A stretch of DNA of 64,000 nucleotides from Erwinia pyri. Its GTDB lineage: Bacteria > Pseudomonadota > Gammaproteobacteria > Enterobacterales > Enterobacteriaceae. Positions 8,513-17,204 of the stretch are shown in pieces. The stretch is taken from contig NZ_CP132353.1 in NCBI RefSeq assembly GCF_030758455.1, positions 744,001-808,000 of the forward strand. Reading direction: 5' to 3'. Every line of letters begins with the position of its first letter. Within the stretch, counting starts at the first letter, position 1. Made by a program: the position numbers and the translations under genes. The notes below the pieces were generated by a model. It saw only the letters and a list, made by a program, of their open reading frames with translations. It searched no databases and was not told where the DNA came from.

Positions 8513-9709
8513 TCAGGGCTGGCAGGCCGCCTGGCCATCGTCACTGCTGGCCAGCCGCAGCAGCATGCGGTGGCCGATATCGTTGTCCCAGTTAAAGCTG
8601 TTTTGCAACACCACAATAGCGGTTTTATGCCTGATATCCATACCGATATAGCTGGCGAAGCCGCCAATAAAGCCGGACTGATAGAGCAGGCTCTGAGCGT
8701 TAAAATCATTGCTCAGCCAGGCCAGCGCGGAGGAGTCATACTCGGGCTGTCTGAAGCGCACAGTGGTGGCGTCCTTAAAGGCGCGGTCCAGGCTGGCGTC
8801 GCCGCTGCCGTTGAGATGGGCAGCAAGATAGCTCAGCAGATCGTTGGCGCTGGACCACAGCGAAGCGGCACCCACCATATAGCCGGTAAAATGCCAGTCC
8901 GGCACCGCCTCACCCCGGCGCATAAATTTAGGCTGATCCCCGGCATGTCCCCGGGCGCGTGACGGGTAGCCTGGCAAAATTTCAGGATGGTAGCCGGTAT
9001 GGGTCATGCCCAGCGGGGCAATAATTTGCTGGCGGGCGATCGCCTGCGGCGTCTGGCCGCTCTGCTGAGTAATGACGTAATCCAGGATGGAGTAGCCCAG
9101 ATTGGAGTAAACTACCTCGTGATGAGCAGGGCGCTGAAAATCCGGCAGATAATCCAGAAACTCGCCGCGATCCAGATCGTCATAGAAGGGATGGCCGGTA
9201 AACAGATAGTCGCTGAGTCTGCTCAGCATATGCAGCGTGGTCATCTGCCGTGGCAGGCCGGAGGTGTGGGTAGCGAGCTGCAGCAGAGTGATCTGCCCGG
9301 CATCGCGGCTTAACGACACCTCTTTACCGATTGTTTCACGCAGCGTGCTGCTCCATTTCAGCTTACCTTGCTCCACCAGCAGCGCGGCGCTCTCCGCCGT
9401 AAACCCTTTGGTTACCGATCCAACGGCGAACAGCGTGTCACCACTCATGGGGATAAGGCGATCGGTATCAGTAAAGCCATAGCTGAACACCTGACGCTGC
9501 CCATGATGCAGTAATGCGACCACCACGCCGGGCGTGCGGTGACTGTTGATCAGCGGCAGGGCCAGCGCATCAATCTGCTGTTTAACCGTTACGTGGCAGG
9601 TCGCCACCAGGCTTGCCTGTGGAGAGGAGTCGATACTGTTACTGGAGAGGGAGGCACAGCCGCCCAGCAGCAGAGACCAGCACAACAACAGGGGTTTCAG
9701 GGGAGTCAT
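8513..9709 (-). CDS. Lipoprotein class C beta-lactamase-like serine hydrolase
   Basis: A 398-residue protein with a lipoprotein signal peptide (hydrophobic LLLCWSLLLGG then Cys18) and a beta-lactamase/PBP4*-type serine hydrolase domain. Ser98-x-x-Lys101 (SVTK) and Tyr200-Ser-Asn202 (YSN) are the catalytic motifs; the third (K/HxG) motif is less clear. Members include esterases, peptidases and AmpH-like enzymes, so the substrate is open. It would be anchored in the envelope. The gene lies downstream of and in the same direction as the PhnD-like gene, 217 bp apart, and is convergent with the Anbu operon. There is no ampR-like neighbour, so an inducible beta-lactamase is unlikely. Confidence 0.85.
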   Translation of the reverse strand: MTPLKPLLLCWSLLLGGCASLSSNSIDSSPQASLVATCHVTVKQQIDALALPLINSHRTPGVVVALLHHGQRQVFSYGFTDTDRLIPMSGDTLFAVGSVTKGFTAESAALLVEQGKLKWSSTLRETIGKEVSLSRDAGQITLLQLATHTSGLPRQMTTLHMLSRLSDYLFTGHPFYDDLDRGEFLDYLPDFQRPAHHEVVYSNLGYSILDYVITQQSGQTPQAIARQQIIAPLGMTHTGYHPEILPGYPSRARGHAGDQPKFMRRGEAVPDWHFTGYMVGAASLWSSANDLLSYLAAHLNGSGDASLDRAFKDATTVRFRQPEYDSSALAWLSNDFNAQSLLYQSGFIGGFASYIGMDIRHKTAIVVLQNSFNWDNDIGHRMLLRLASSDDGQAACQP

Positions 9710-9926
9710 AATCTATGCCGTACTGATGATTTCGGCTGCCGCGTGCTTTTTAGCTTCATCAATAAGACATCGGCACGATTTTCCACGCCAGATTTCCGTT
9801 AATGCCAAAGATAAACGTCTGCAGGTGAATAAAATTATTAATAAAAATAATGATTTATATAGCGAGGCATTTTACCCTGGCGACATTGTGTACGGCAAGA
9901 ATAAGGCGCATTTCGTGCGAAAATTC

Positions 9927-10664
9927 TTACCTTGGTCGAAAAAGCTGTTGCCAGGCGGAACGCGGGAGTGGCTCAAAATCGGCGATCAGCAGCGCCGCAA
10001 GCAGCGCACGATTTGCCGGATCCCGCACGACCTGAGTCAATGCCTCACGCAGATCCTGCAAATGTTCAGGCGGGGTCGCGGCGGCGGTAATCAGCGGCAG
10101 GCCCGGCACGCTGGCCGTCTGGCCAATAATCTTTAAACCATCGACCTCTTCAGTGAAATCTCGCTTCAGCAGTGCCCAGCTGACACAGTCGATGGCGGCA
10201 ATATCCGCTCTGCTGCTGCGTAGCAGTTGCAGGGACCGGCGGTGGCCGCCGGAGGCGACGGCTGAGCAGAAGAACGCCGGGCCACCGGTGATGTTCATCA
10301 GGCTGTGATAGCCGGAGTACGAATCTTGGCTGTTGAATACCAGTTTTCGTCCCTGAAAATCTGCCAGCGTCTGGCCGCTCTCCTGTTCCCGCACCGCTAT
10401 CCAGCTGCGATAGTTCGGCCCTTCGCAGCCCGGGGCTGAATAGTGAAACGCCCCCACCACCTGGACTTCCGGCAGCAGCGTCATCAGCGGATAACCGCAG
10501 GTCTGGCTCAGCAATAAATCGGTATGCTGCCAGTGCGGCAGCAGGGGATCGGGCCAGCTCAGTGTTTCCGGCAGGGGGCGTGAAGAGAGAGCAGCACGCA
10601 CCTTCTGCCAGAATGCTTCGACATCCTGAGGCGTGAAGGAGTACATCGGCAGGGACGCTAACAT
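9927..10664 (-). CDS. PhnD-like phosphate/phosphonate-binding protein without signal peptide
   Basis: A 245-residue periplasmic-binding-protein fold of the PhnD/phosphate-phosphite-phosphonate type: opening MLASLPMY, then SYSGYHSLMN and ADIAAIDCVSWALL-type ligand-site blocks. The start at 10664 matches the family N-terminus; upstream in-frame codons are basic and not family-like. No signal sequence or lipobox is present, and no transporter genes are adjacent, so this copy is probably cytoplasmic or exported by an unknown route. Its ligand cannot be named. It is transcribed divergently from mdcA across a 381-bp gap. Confidence 0.75.
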   Translation of the reverse strand: MLASLPMYSFTPQDVEAFWQKVRAALSSRPLPETLSWPDPLLPHWQHTDLLLSQTCGYPLMTLLPEVQVVGAFHYSAPGCEGPNYRSWIAVREQESGQTLADFQGRKLVFNSQDSYSGYHSLMNITGGPAFFCSAVASGGHRRSLQLLRSSRADIAAIDCVSWALLKRDFTEEVDGLKIIGQTASVPGLPLITAAATPPEHLQDLREALTQVVRDPANRALLAALLIADFEPLPRSAWQQLFRPR

Positions 10665-11045
10665 CGGGAGGCCCTTTTTCTGGCTGAAACAGGAAAGCAT
10701 AGACTCAGAGCATCCTTCTGCAAGCAGCCAGAAAGAAGAGTTCCTGGGCGACTGTTTATTACCGTGTGATTTAATGGAAACAAAAGCATGGCCAACAAAC
10801 CAGATAACCGACCGCAGGCGTATGACATATCTGTTTAGCCGCGATGAACTCTTTATTTCACCCGACATTCTTGTGAACCAACCTGGCCGGAAAGCAGATT
10901 AATCTACTGATTTTAATAGAGTATTAAAAAACGTTACTCTCAAGCTAACGTTCCTGCCCCCCGCTTTATTGATGCCTCCCCGCCTGAAGCTCAGACTTGC
11001 TAACCAGACCCTTATGACAAATCAGGGACCTTACTGGAGGCAACT
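10665..11045. other. Divergent promoter region upstream of mdcA
   Basis: 381 bp without a convincing gene. The half nearest mdcA is AT-rich and contains the inverted repeat at 10930-10952. A good Shine-Dalgarno (CTGGAGGCA) precedes mdcA. A short open frame (10633-10902, +) exists but has no Shine-Dalgarno or recognisable product and overlaps the PhnD-like start, so it is not called. Confidence 0.6.
10930..10952. promoter_or_regulatory. Inverted repeat, candidate MdcR operator
   Basis: AACGTTA and TAACGTT form a perfect 7-bp inverted repeat around 9 bp, about 95 bp upstream of mdcA. The spacing suits a LysR-type dimer site, and MdcR is the obvious candidate; binding is inference. Confidence 0.45.
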
Positions 11046-12701
11046 ATGTTATCTGGACAACCATCCACCCGAGCCTGGGACAGCCGCCGCAGCGAAAAAC
11101 GGCGCCGCATCGACTCCCTCGGCCTCAGCGGCAAAGTACTGCCGACTGACGATCTGGTGGCTATGCTCGAAAAACTGATCGCCCCTGGCGACCGCGTGGT
11201 AATGGAAGGCAACAATCAGAAGCAGGCCGATTTCCTTTCGCGCTCGCTGGCTGAAGTTAACCCCGCTGTACTGCACGATCTGCATATGATCATGCCAAGC
11301 GTGGGCCGCAGCGAACACCTCGATATTTTTGAAAAGGGCATCGCCCGCAAGCTCGACTTCTCCTTCTCCGGCACGCAAAGCCTGCGCATCTCGCAGCTGC
11401 TGGAAGATGGCCTGCTGGAGATCGGTGCGATCCACACCTACATCGAACTCTACTCTCGCCTCTATGTGGATCTGGCGCCTAACGTGGCGCTGATTGCCGG
11501 TTTCAAAGCGGACCGCAAAGGCAATCTCTATACCGGCGCCAGCACCGAAGATACGCCAGCGCTGGTTGAGGCCGCCGCGTTTCATGACGGCATCGTCATT
11601 GCTCAGGTGAATGAGCTGGTGGATGAGGAGTGCGATCTTCCCCGCGTGGACATTCCCGGATCCTGGATCGACTTTGTGGTGGTGGCAGACAAACCGTTCT
11701 TTATTGAACCGCTGTTTACCCGCGATCCCCGCCTGATCAAACAGGAGCATGTGCTGATGGCGATGCTGGCGATCAAAGGGATCTATGCCGAGCATCAGGT
11801 GCAGTCACTGAACCACGGCATCGGTTTTAACACCGCCGCCATTGAGCTGCTGCTGCCAACCTACGGCGAACAGTTGGGCCTGAAAGGCAAAATCTGTAAA
11901 CACTGGACGCTGAATCCGCACCCGACGCTGATCCCCGCCATTGAAAGCGGCTGGGTCGAGAGCGTGCACTGCTTCGGGGGCGAACTGGGGATGGAGAAAT
12001 ATGTCTCTGCCCGCCCTGACGTCTTCTTTACCGGCGCTGACGGCTCCATGCGTTCCAACCGCGCGTTCTGCCAGATGGCAGGCCAGTACGCGGTCGATAT
12101 GTTTATTGGCTCCACCTTACAGATAGACGGACTGGCAAACTCCTCAACCGTTACCCGTGGCCGTTTATCTGGCTTCGGCGGTGCGCCAAATATGGGCCAC
12201 GATCCGCACGGGCGCCGTCATGCCACACCAGCCTGGCTGGCGATGATCAACGAGCCGGATCCGCTGGCGCGTGGCCGCAAGCTGGTGGTGCAGATGGTGG
12301 AAACCTTCCAGGCCGGGGCTAAACCGACCTTTGTGGAGAAACTGGAAGCGGTAGACGTGGCGAAAGCCTCCGGTATGCCGCTGGCGCCGGTAATGATTTA
12401 TGGCGATGACGTCACCCATGTGCTGACAGAGGAGGGCATTGCCTATCTCTACCGGGCGAAAACGCTGGAAGAGCGCCGGGCAATGGTCGCCGCCGTGGCG
12501 GGCATCACCGATATCGGACTGGGCGTGGATGCTAAGCGCGTGGCGCAGCTGCGTCGCGAAGGCAAAGTCGCCTTCCCGGAAGATCTCGGTATCCGCCGCA
12601 CCGACGCCAGCCGCTCTCTGCTGGCAGCCGGCAGCGTGGCCGATCTGGTCGAATGGTCTGGCGGTCTCTACAACCCGCCAGCGAAATTCCGGAGCTGGTA
12701 A
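11046..12701 (+). CDS. mdcA: Malonate decarboxylase alpha subunit (acetyl-S-ACP:malonate ACP transferase)
   Basis: A 551-residue protein matching MdcA throughout, for example WDSRRSEKRRRIDSLGL, GDRVVMEGNNQKQADFL, HWTLNPHPTLIPAIESGW, GLANSSTVTRGRLSGFGGAPN and GHDPHGRRHATPAW. MdcA exchanges malonyl for acetyl on the acyl-carrier protein MdcC, starting each cycle of cytosolic, biotin-independent malonate decarboxylation. It heads the mdcABCDEFGH operon, preceded by GGAGG 6 bp from the ATG. The stop codon overlaps the mdcB start by one base. Confidence 0.97.
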   Translation: MLSGQPSTRAWDSRRSEKRRRIDSLGLSGKVLPTDDLVAMLEKLIAPGDRVVMEGNNQKQADFLSRSLAEVNPAVLHDLHMIMPSVGRSEHLDIFEKGIARKLDFSFSGTQSLRISQLLEDGLLEIGAIHTYIELYSRLYVDLAPNVALIAGFKADRKGNLYTGASTEDTPALVEAAAFHDGIVIAQVNELVDEECDLPRVDIPGSWIDFVVVADKPFFIEPLFTRDPRLIKQEHVLMAMLAIKGIYAEHQVQSLNHGIGFNTAAIELLLPTYGEQLGLKGKICKHWTLNPHPTLIPAIESGWVESVHCFGGELGMEKYVSARPDVFFTGADGSMRSNRAFCQMAGQYAVDMFIGSTLQIDGLANSSTVTRGRLSGFGGAPNMGHDPHGRRHATPAWLAMINEPDPLARGRKLVVQMVETFQAGAKPTFVEKLEAVDVAKASGMPLAPVMIYGDDVTHVLTEEGIAYLYRAKTLEERRAMVAAVAGITDIGLGVDAKRVAQLRREGKVAFPEDLGIRRTDASRSLLAAGSVADLVEWSGGLYNPPAKFRSW

Positions 12702-13561
12702 TGAGCAGACTACCGCAGGTTTCGCTGGCTGGCATCGAGCTGAAAGCTGAAAAACTGGCGGCTCTGGCTACCCGTTGCCTGATTGATGAGGCGCGCCTCA
12801 GCCCAAAACCGGGGCTGGTCGACAGCCGCGGCAGCGGGGCGCATCTGGACCTGTCGCTGGCGCTGATGGAGCGTTCTGCCCACAGCCTGAGCCACACCTT
12901 CTACGCGCTGGCGCTGCACTGCTGGAACCGTCCGGCGGATGTTGCGCTGCGGCAGCTGGTCGGCAGGCTTGGACGTGAAGGTGAGCAGGCGATGATGCAG
13001 GCCACCGGTGGCGTCAATACGCACCGTGGCGCAATCTGGGCGATGGGTCTGCTGGTCAGCGCCTGCGCGATGCTGGCAGGCGAGCGCGCGCCAGCACGGG
13101 TGGCGGAAAAGGCGGCACAGCTTGCCAGGCTGCCCGACGACGCCGCGCCAAAAATGTTCAGCAAAGGCTTACGGGCTACCCAGCGCTATCGGGTGCCGGG
13201 CGCGCGCGAAGAAGCGCAGCAGGGCTTTCCGCATATTATCCAGCTCGCCTTACCGCAGCTGCAGCAGAGCCGCCGGGAAGGGGCCAGCGAGACGCAGGCC
13301 CAGCTGGATGCGCTGATGGCGATCATGAGCACGCTCAGCGATACCTGCGTGCTTTCCCGCGCGGGTGCGCCGGGTCTGCATACGATGCAGCAGGGTGCAA
13401 AAGCCGTTCTGGCCGCCGGAGGCACAAAGTCTTCCGCCGGGCAGCAGGCGCTCCGCTGGCTGGATGCAGAGATGCTGGCGCGCAACGCCTCACCCGGCGG
13501 CGCAGCCGACCTGCTGGCCGCCACCCTATTTACAGACCGTTTAGGCGATCTCACTTTTTAA
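12701..13561 (+). CDS. mdcB: Triphosphoribosyl-dephospho-CoA synthase
   Basis: A 286-residue CitG-family protein; landmarks are LSPKPGLVDSRGSGAHLDLSL and TGGVNTHRGAIWAMGLL, which form the nucleotide/CoA site. MdcB makes the 2'-(5''-triphosphoribosyl)-3'-dephospho-CoA precursor of the MdcC prosthetic group. The start is set by the TAATG junction with mdcA (ATG at 12701); an in-frame GTG further upstream lies inside mdcA and is not used. mdcC begins 9 bp after the stop, behind AGAGGA. Confidence 0.95.
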   Translation: MSRLPQVSLAGIELKAEKLAALATRCLIDEARLSPKPGLVDSRGSGAHLDLSLALMERSAHSLSHTFYALALHCWNRPADVALRQLVGRLGREGEQAMMQATGGVNTHRGAIWAMGLLVSACAMLAGERAPARVAEKAAQLARLPDDAAPKMFSKGLRATQRYRVPGAREEAQQGFPHIIQLALPQLQQSRREGASETQAQLDALMAIMSTLSDTCVLSRAGAPGLHTMQQGAKAVLAAGGTKSSAGQQALRWLDAEMLARNASPGGAADLLAATLFTDRLGDLTF

Positions 13562-13570
13562 GAGGACGTT

Positions 13571-13870
13571 ATGGAACAGATCACAATTTCCCTTCCGGCT
13601 ACGCGCCAGCTCAGCGGTAAAGCGCTGGCGGGTGTGGTGGGCTCCGGGGATATGGAAGTGCTGTTTGTTGCCGATGGCAGCCAGCAGCTTACCGTCACGC
13701 TGACCACTTCCGTCGATAACAGCCAGGCACGCTGGCAGGCCCTTTTCAACCGTCTGGCTGAATTTGGCGAGCTTCCGGCAGGGCAGATGACCATTCACGA
13801 TTTTGGCGCCACGCCGGGCGTGGCCCGTATCCGCATTGAGCAGGTATTTGAGGAGGTGGCTGATGCGTAA
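13571..13870 (+). CDS. mdcC: Malonate decarboxylase acyl carrier protein (delta subunit)
   Basis: A 99-residue carrier protein. Ser25 in VVGSGDMEV is the expected attachment site of the phosphoribosyl-dephospho-CoA arm added by MdcG. The arm carries acetyl and malonyl groups between MdcA and MdcDE. The 3' end overlaps mdcD by 8 bp. Confidence 0.95.
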   Translation: MEQITISLPATRQLSGKALAGVVGSGDMEVLFVADGSQQLTVTLTTSVDNSQARWQALFNRLAEFGELPAGQMTIHDFGATPGVARIRIEQVFEEVADA

Positions 13871-14696
13871 CGACAGCAGCTTTATTGAACTGAAAGCCCG
13901 TCAGCGCGCGAAACTGCTGCTTGACCAGGGCAGCTACCGCGAACTGCTGGATCCCTTTGCCGGCATCATTTCTCCGTGGCTCGGCCCGCAGGGTATCGTG
14001 CCGCAGTCCGATGACGGCATGGTAGTGGCGAAGGGCACCATTAACGGGCAGCCCGCCGTGATCGTCGCGATTGAAGGCGCGTTTCAGGGCGGCAGTATGG
14101 GCGAAGTCTCCGGGGCCAAAATGGCCGCTGCGCTGGAGCTGGCGGCAGAAGATAATCGCAACGGCATCCCAACCCAGGCCGTTCTCTGTCTGGAAACCGG
14201 CGGCGTGCGCCTGCAGGAAGCCAATCTTGGTCTGGCGGCGATTGCCGATATCCATGCGGCGATTGTCGATCTCCGTCGCTATACGCCGGTTATTGGCATC
14301 GTGGCGGGTACCGTAGGCTGCTTTGGCGGCATGTCGATTGCCGCCGCGCTCTGCAGCTACCTGATCGTTACCCGCGAGGCGCGACTGGGGCTGAACGGCC
14401 CGCAGGTTATCGAGCAGGAAGCGGGCATTGAAGAGTATGACTCCCGCGATCGGCCCTTTATCTGGAGCATGACCGGCGGGGAAGTCCGTTATCAAAGCGG
14501 GCTGGTGGACGCGCTGGTAGAGGATGGTCAGCAGGCGGTGAAGCAGGCGATGAATGCGGCTCTTGCCAGAGGTGTTCCGGCACAGCACCGCACCGATAAG
14601 TATGAGGATTTTTTGTCGCGCCTGAGCCAGTTCGACACAGCAAAACAGGCCGACAGCGAACAAATCAGGGCGCTTTTTGCCCGGGAGGATCAGTAA
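13863..14696 (+). CDS. mdcD: Malonate decarboxylase beta subunit
   Basis: A 277-residue carboxyltransferase-fold subunit. With MdcE it decarboxylates malonyl-S-MdcC to acetyl-S-MdcC. Recognisable stretches are FIELKARQRAKLLLD, SMGEVSGAKMAAALELA and ETGGVRLQEANLGLAAIAD. The ATG at 13863 lies inside the end of mdcC behind GAGGAGGTG, so the overlap start is well supported over an earlier in-frame codon at 13803. Its stop overlaps mdcE by one base (TAATG). Confidence 0.96.
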   Translation: MRNDSSFIELKARQRAKLLLDQGSYRELLDPFAGIISPWLGPQGIVPQSDDGMVVAKGTINGQPAVIVAIEGAFQGGSMGEVSGAKMAAALELAAEDNRNGIPTQAVLCLETGGVRLQEANLGLAAIADIHAAIVDLRRYTPVIGIVAGTVGCFGGMSIAAALCSYLIVTREARLGLNGPQVIEQEAGIEEYDSRDRPFIWSMTGGEVRYQSGLVDALVEDGQQAVKQAMNAALARGVPAQHRTDKYEDFLSRLSQFDTAKQADSEQIRALFAREDQ

Positions 14697-15496
14697 TGAG
14701 CCAGAAAATCAGCCGTGGTGAGCAGTGGCTCGCCCTGCTTACCCACAACGCACCCCGCCTGAGCGGACTTTGCCCCTCAGTGCAGGTGGCCGACGGGGAA
14801 ATTAATGGCCAGCCAGCGCGCTTTGTGGCCGTGATCCCGGACGCGCAGAACCACTACCCACGAGCCGCCAGAGGCGAAGTGGGGCTGCTGGAAGGCTGGA
14901 CGCTGGGAAAAGTGGTCAGTGAAACCGTGGCAGAAGATGCAGACAAGCCGCAGAAACGCGCAATCGTGGCGGTTATCGACGTGCCAAGCCAGGCCTATGG
15001 CCGCCGCGAGGAGGCGTTCGGCATTCACCAGGCGCTGGCGGCAGCGGCAGCGGCTTATGCCAACGCGCGCCTGGCAGGCCATCCGGTGATTGGGCTGATA
15101 GTGGGGAAAGCGATGTCCGGGGCGTTTCTGGCCCACGGGTATCAGGCAAACCGGCTGATCGCCTTTAACGATCCCGGCGTGATGATCCATGCGATGGGTA
15201 AAGAGGCGGCGGCACGCATCACGCTGCGCAGCGTGGAGTCGCTGGAAAAACTGGCAGAAACCATTCCGCCTATGGCCTACGACATCGCCAACTATCAATC
15301 GCTGGGGCTGCTGGAGAGCCTGCTGGATATCAGCAACCCGGATGCCCCTTCCGCCGACGACCTTGCCACCGTTGAACAGACGCTGAGTGACGCCGTCAAC
15401 ACTGCCCGCCAGGATCCGGGGCTGAAAGCGCGGTTAAAAGCGAAAAATCGTCACAGCTCCGCACTGGTACGCGAGAAAATGCGCGCCGCCTGGTAA
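14696..15496 (+). CDS. mdcE: Malonate decarboxylase gamma subunit
   Basis: A 266-residue partner of MdcD in the decarboxylase; key blocks are RGEVGLLEGWTLG, VPSQAYGRREEAFGIHQ and GLIVGKAMSGAFLAHGYQANR, which form the acyl-binding half of the carboxyltransferase active site. It starts at the TAATG junction with mdcD behind GGGAGGA. A 132-bp gap containing a long perfect stem-loop separates it from mdcF, the largest interruption in the operon apart from the one before mdcH. Confidence 0.96.
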   Translation: MSQKISRGEQWLALLTHNAPRLSGLCPSVQVADGEINGQPARFVAVIPDAQNHYPRAARGEVGLLEGWTLGKVVSETVAEDADKPQKRAIVAVIDVPSQAYGRREEAFGIHQALAAAAAAYANARLAGHPVIGLIVGKAMSGAFLAHGYQANRLIAFNDPGVMIHAMGKEAAARITLRSVESLEKLAETIPPMAYDIANYQSLGLLESLLDISNPDAPSADDLATVEQTLSDAVNTARQDPGLKARLKAKNRHSSALVREKMRAAW

Positions 15497-15528
15497 AGAG
15501 CGTTCAACAACTAATAAGACAAACCTGC

Positions 15529-15574
15529 CAGGCCGCTTTTTGAGCACGCCATTGCGTGCTCAAAAAGCGGCCTG
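15529..15574 (+). repeat. Perfect 21-bp stem-loop between mdcE and mdcF
   Basis: Left arm 15529-15549 and right arm 15554-15574 are exact reverse complements, closed by the 4-base loop CATT. The stem contains a T5/A5 block and GC-rich ends. The + strand continues with A-rich, not T-rich, sequence, so this is not a classical intrinsic terminator for the operon. In mRNA it would be a very stable hairpin between the decarboxylase genes and the transporter gene. Confidence 0.85.
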
Positions 15575-15628
15575 AAAAAAATAATAATCATCGCGCCTGT
15601 GCTTCTCTCAACTTCTACAGGTGATGTT

Positions 15629-16588
15629 ATGACTTACGTAATAGTACATGCTCTGGCACCGATCTTCGTCATTATGCTGCTGGGCTTTTATGCCGGTAAA
15701 GCGAAGATGGTGGACAATAAAAATGTTTCCCTACTCAATATTTTTGTCATGGATTTTGCGTTACCGGCGGCGCTCTTTACCGCTACCGTCCAGACTCCCT
15801 GGGCCGGGATTGTTGGCCAGTCACCGCTGATTGTGGTGCTGGTGCTGTCGATGTGGGTGGCGTACGCCGCGTTCTATTTTTTATGCATTAAAGTGTTCCA
15901 CAAGTCACCGCAGGATGCAGCAGTGCTGACGCTGACGGTTGCCCTGCCGAACTATGCCGCGCTGGGCCTGCCGATCCTGGGTAGCGTGCTGGGGGAAAGC
16001 TCCGGCACCTCACTCTCCGTCGCGGTCTCTATCGCCTGTGGATCGGTACTGATGACGCCGTTCTGCCTGCTGATTCTGGAGCGTGAAAAGGCGCTGGCGG
16101 CGGGTGGCGAACACAAATCGAGCCTGGCGATGCTGCCGGTGCTGATGTGGCGTTCGGTAACCAAACCTATTGTCTGGGGTCCGCTGCTGGGCGTGGTGCT
16201 TTCAGCGCTGGGTATTCGTATGCCTGAGCTGCTGCTCTCCACCATCAAACCCCTGGGTCTGGCTGCCACCGCGGCGGCGCTGTTCCTGACCGGGCTTATT
16301 CTGTCAGCACGTCAGCTGAAAATGAACAGCGCGGTAGTGGTCGCCAGCCTGACCAAACTGCTGATCCAGCCGTTAATCGCCTGGGGACTGGTGATGGCAC
16401 TGGGCCTGCACGGCCAGATAGCGATTACCGCTATTCTGATGATTGCGCTCTCAGCCGGTTTCTTTGGCGTGGTGTTTGGTAACCGTTTTGGCGTCTCTTC
16501 GCCGGATGCGGAAGCGGCTCTGCTGATCAGTTCAGTATTGTGTATCATTACTTTACCGCTGTTTATCTCGTTAACTTCAGGAATGTAA
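15629..16588 (+). CDS. mdcF: Malonate transporter, AEC family
   Basis: A 319-residue protein of the auxin efflux carrier (AEC) family with about ten hydrophobic segments in two inverted five-helix halves, the same length as Klebsiella MdcF. Motifs LPAALFTATV and LPNYAALGLPILGSVLG belong to the AEC transport core. It is expected to import malonate across the inner membrane. ATG 15629 follows AGGTGATGTT; an upstream in-frame codon at 15599 is less likely. mdcG starts one base after the stop. Confidence 0.93.
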   Translation: MTYVIVHALAPIFVIMLLGFYAGKAKMVDNKNVSLLNIFVMDFALPAALFTATVQTPWAGIVGQSPLIVVLVLSMWVAYAAFYFLCIKVFHKSPQDAAVLTLTVALPNYAALGLPILGSVLGESSGTSLSVAVSIACGSVLMTPFCLLILEREKALAAGGEHKSSLAMLPVLMWRSVTKPIVWGPLLGVVLSALGIRMPELLLSTIKPLGLAATAAALFLTGLILSARQLKMNSAVVVASLTKLLIQPLIAWGLVMALGLHGQIAITAILMIALSAGFFGVVFGNRFGVSSPDAEAALLISSVLCIITLPLFISLTSGM

Positions 16589-16589
16589 G

Positions 16590-17204
16590 ATGGTTTTCAC
16601 CCTCCGCGCGCACGATCTGCTCTGGCTTGCCAGCGCTAACCACCTGCAGGGCGAGCTGCCTGAGTGGGTCAGCAGCCAGTGGCGTTCGGCCCTGCCGCTG
16701 GTGGTGCGCCGGGACCAGGATGCCGCCGGGCGGATTCCGGTAGGCATCCGGGGGCTACGCCGCGACCAGCGCGCGGCAGCCTGGGTATCAGCGGATACGG
16801 TACGCCGCTGCGTAACGCCGGAGTCGCTCAGCGAGAGTGAGCTTCTGCTCGGTTCGCCCTTTGTCTCACTGCCGCCGGTACAGGCCGCTATCCAGCTGGC
16901 GCAGCAGCGCTGGAGCTGGCAGTGGGGCATTACCGGCAGCGTGGGCTATGCGCTGGCGACCGAAGTGCCGGTGATGCATGCCGGAAGCGATCTCGATCTG
17001 GTTCTGCGTTGTGACGAGGCCGTTGCGGAAAACGAGCTGGCGAGCTGGCAACAGTTCACCCGGCAATTACCCTGTCGGGTGGATACCCAGGTGGAGACGC
17101 CGCAGGGCGCATTTGCGCTGGCGGAATGGCTGCGTGAGGGACGGGTGATGCTGAAAACGAACCGCGGGCCTCGCCTGACGGCGCAACCCTGGCGCGCTGA
17201 ATAA
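16590..17204 (+). CDS. mdcG: Holo-ACP synthase (phosphoribosyl-dephospho-CoA transferase)
   Basis: A 204-residue nucleotidyltransferase-fold enzyme. The active-site block GITGSVGYALATEVPVMHAG with the metal-binding SDLDL (Asp pair near residue 135) is clear. MdcG transfers the phosphoribosyl-dephospho-CoA group from the MdcB product to Ser25 of MdcC. It starts one base after mdcF. Its last codons merge into the first, degenerate unit of the downstream tandem repeat. Confidence 0.94.
   Translation: MVFTLRAHDLLWLASANHLQGELPEWVSSQWRSALPLVVRRDQDAAGRIPVGIRGLRRDQRAAAWVSADTVRRCVTPESLSESELLLGSPFVSLPPVQAAIQLAQQRWSWQWGITGSVGYALATEVPVMHAGSDLDLVLRCDEAVAENELASWQQFTRQLPCRVDTQVETPQGAFALAEWLREGRVMLKTNRGPRLTAQPWRAE

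Noticed and set aside
8513..9709. Serine hydrolase considered as an AmpC-type resistance beta-lactamase
   Set aside because: It is a lipoprotein, lacks the full AmpC motif set and has no ampR neighbour; the broader serine-hydrolase family fits better.
10633..10902. 89-codon + frame upstream of mdcA
   Set aside because: Overlaps the PhnD-like start region, lacks a ribosome binding site and has no recognisable sequence.
15529..15574. Stem-loop before mdcF considered as an intrinsic terminator
   Set aside because: The sequence after the stem is A-rich on the + strand; mdcF, mdcG and mdcH are needed for the same pathway.
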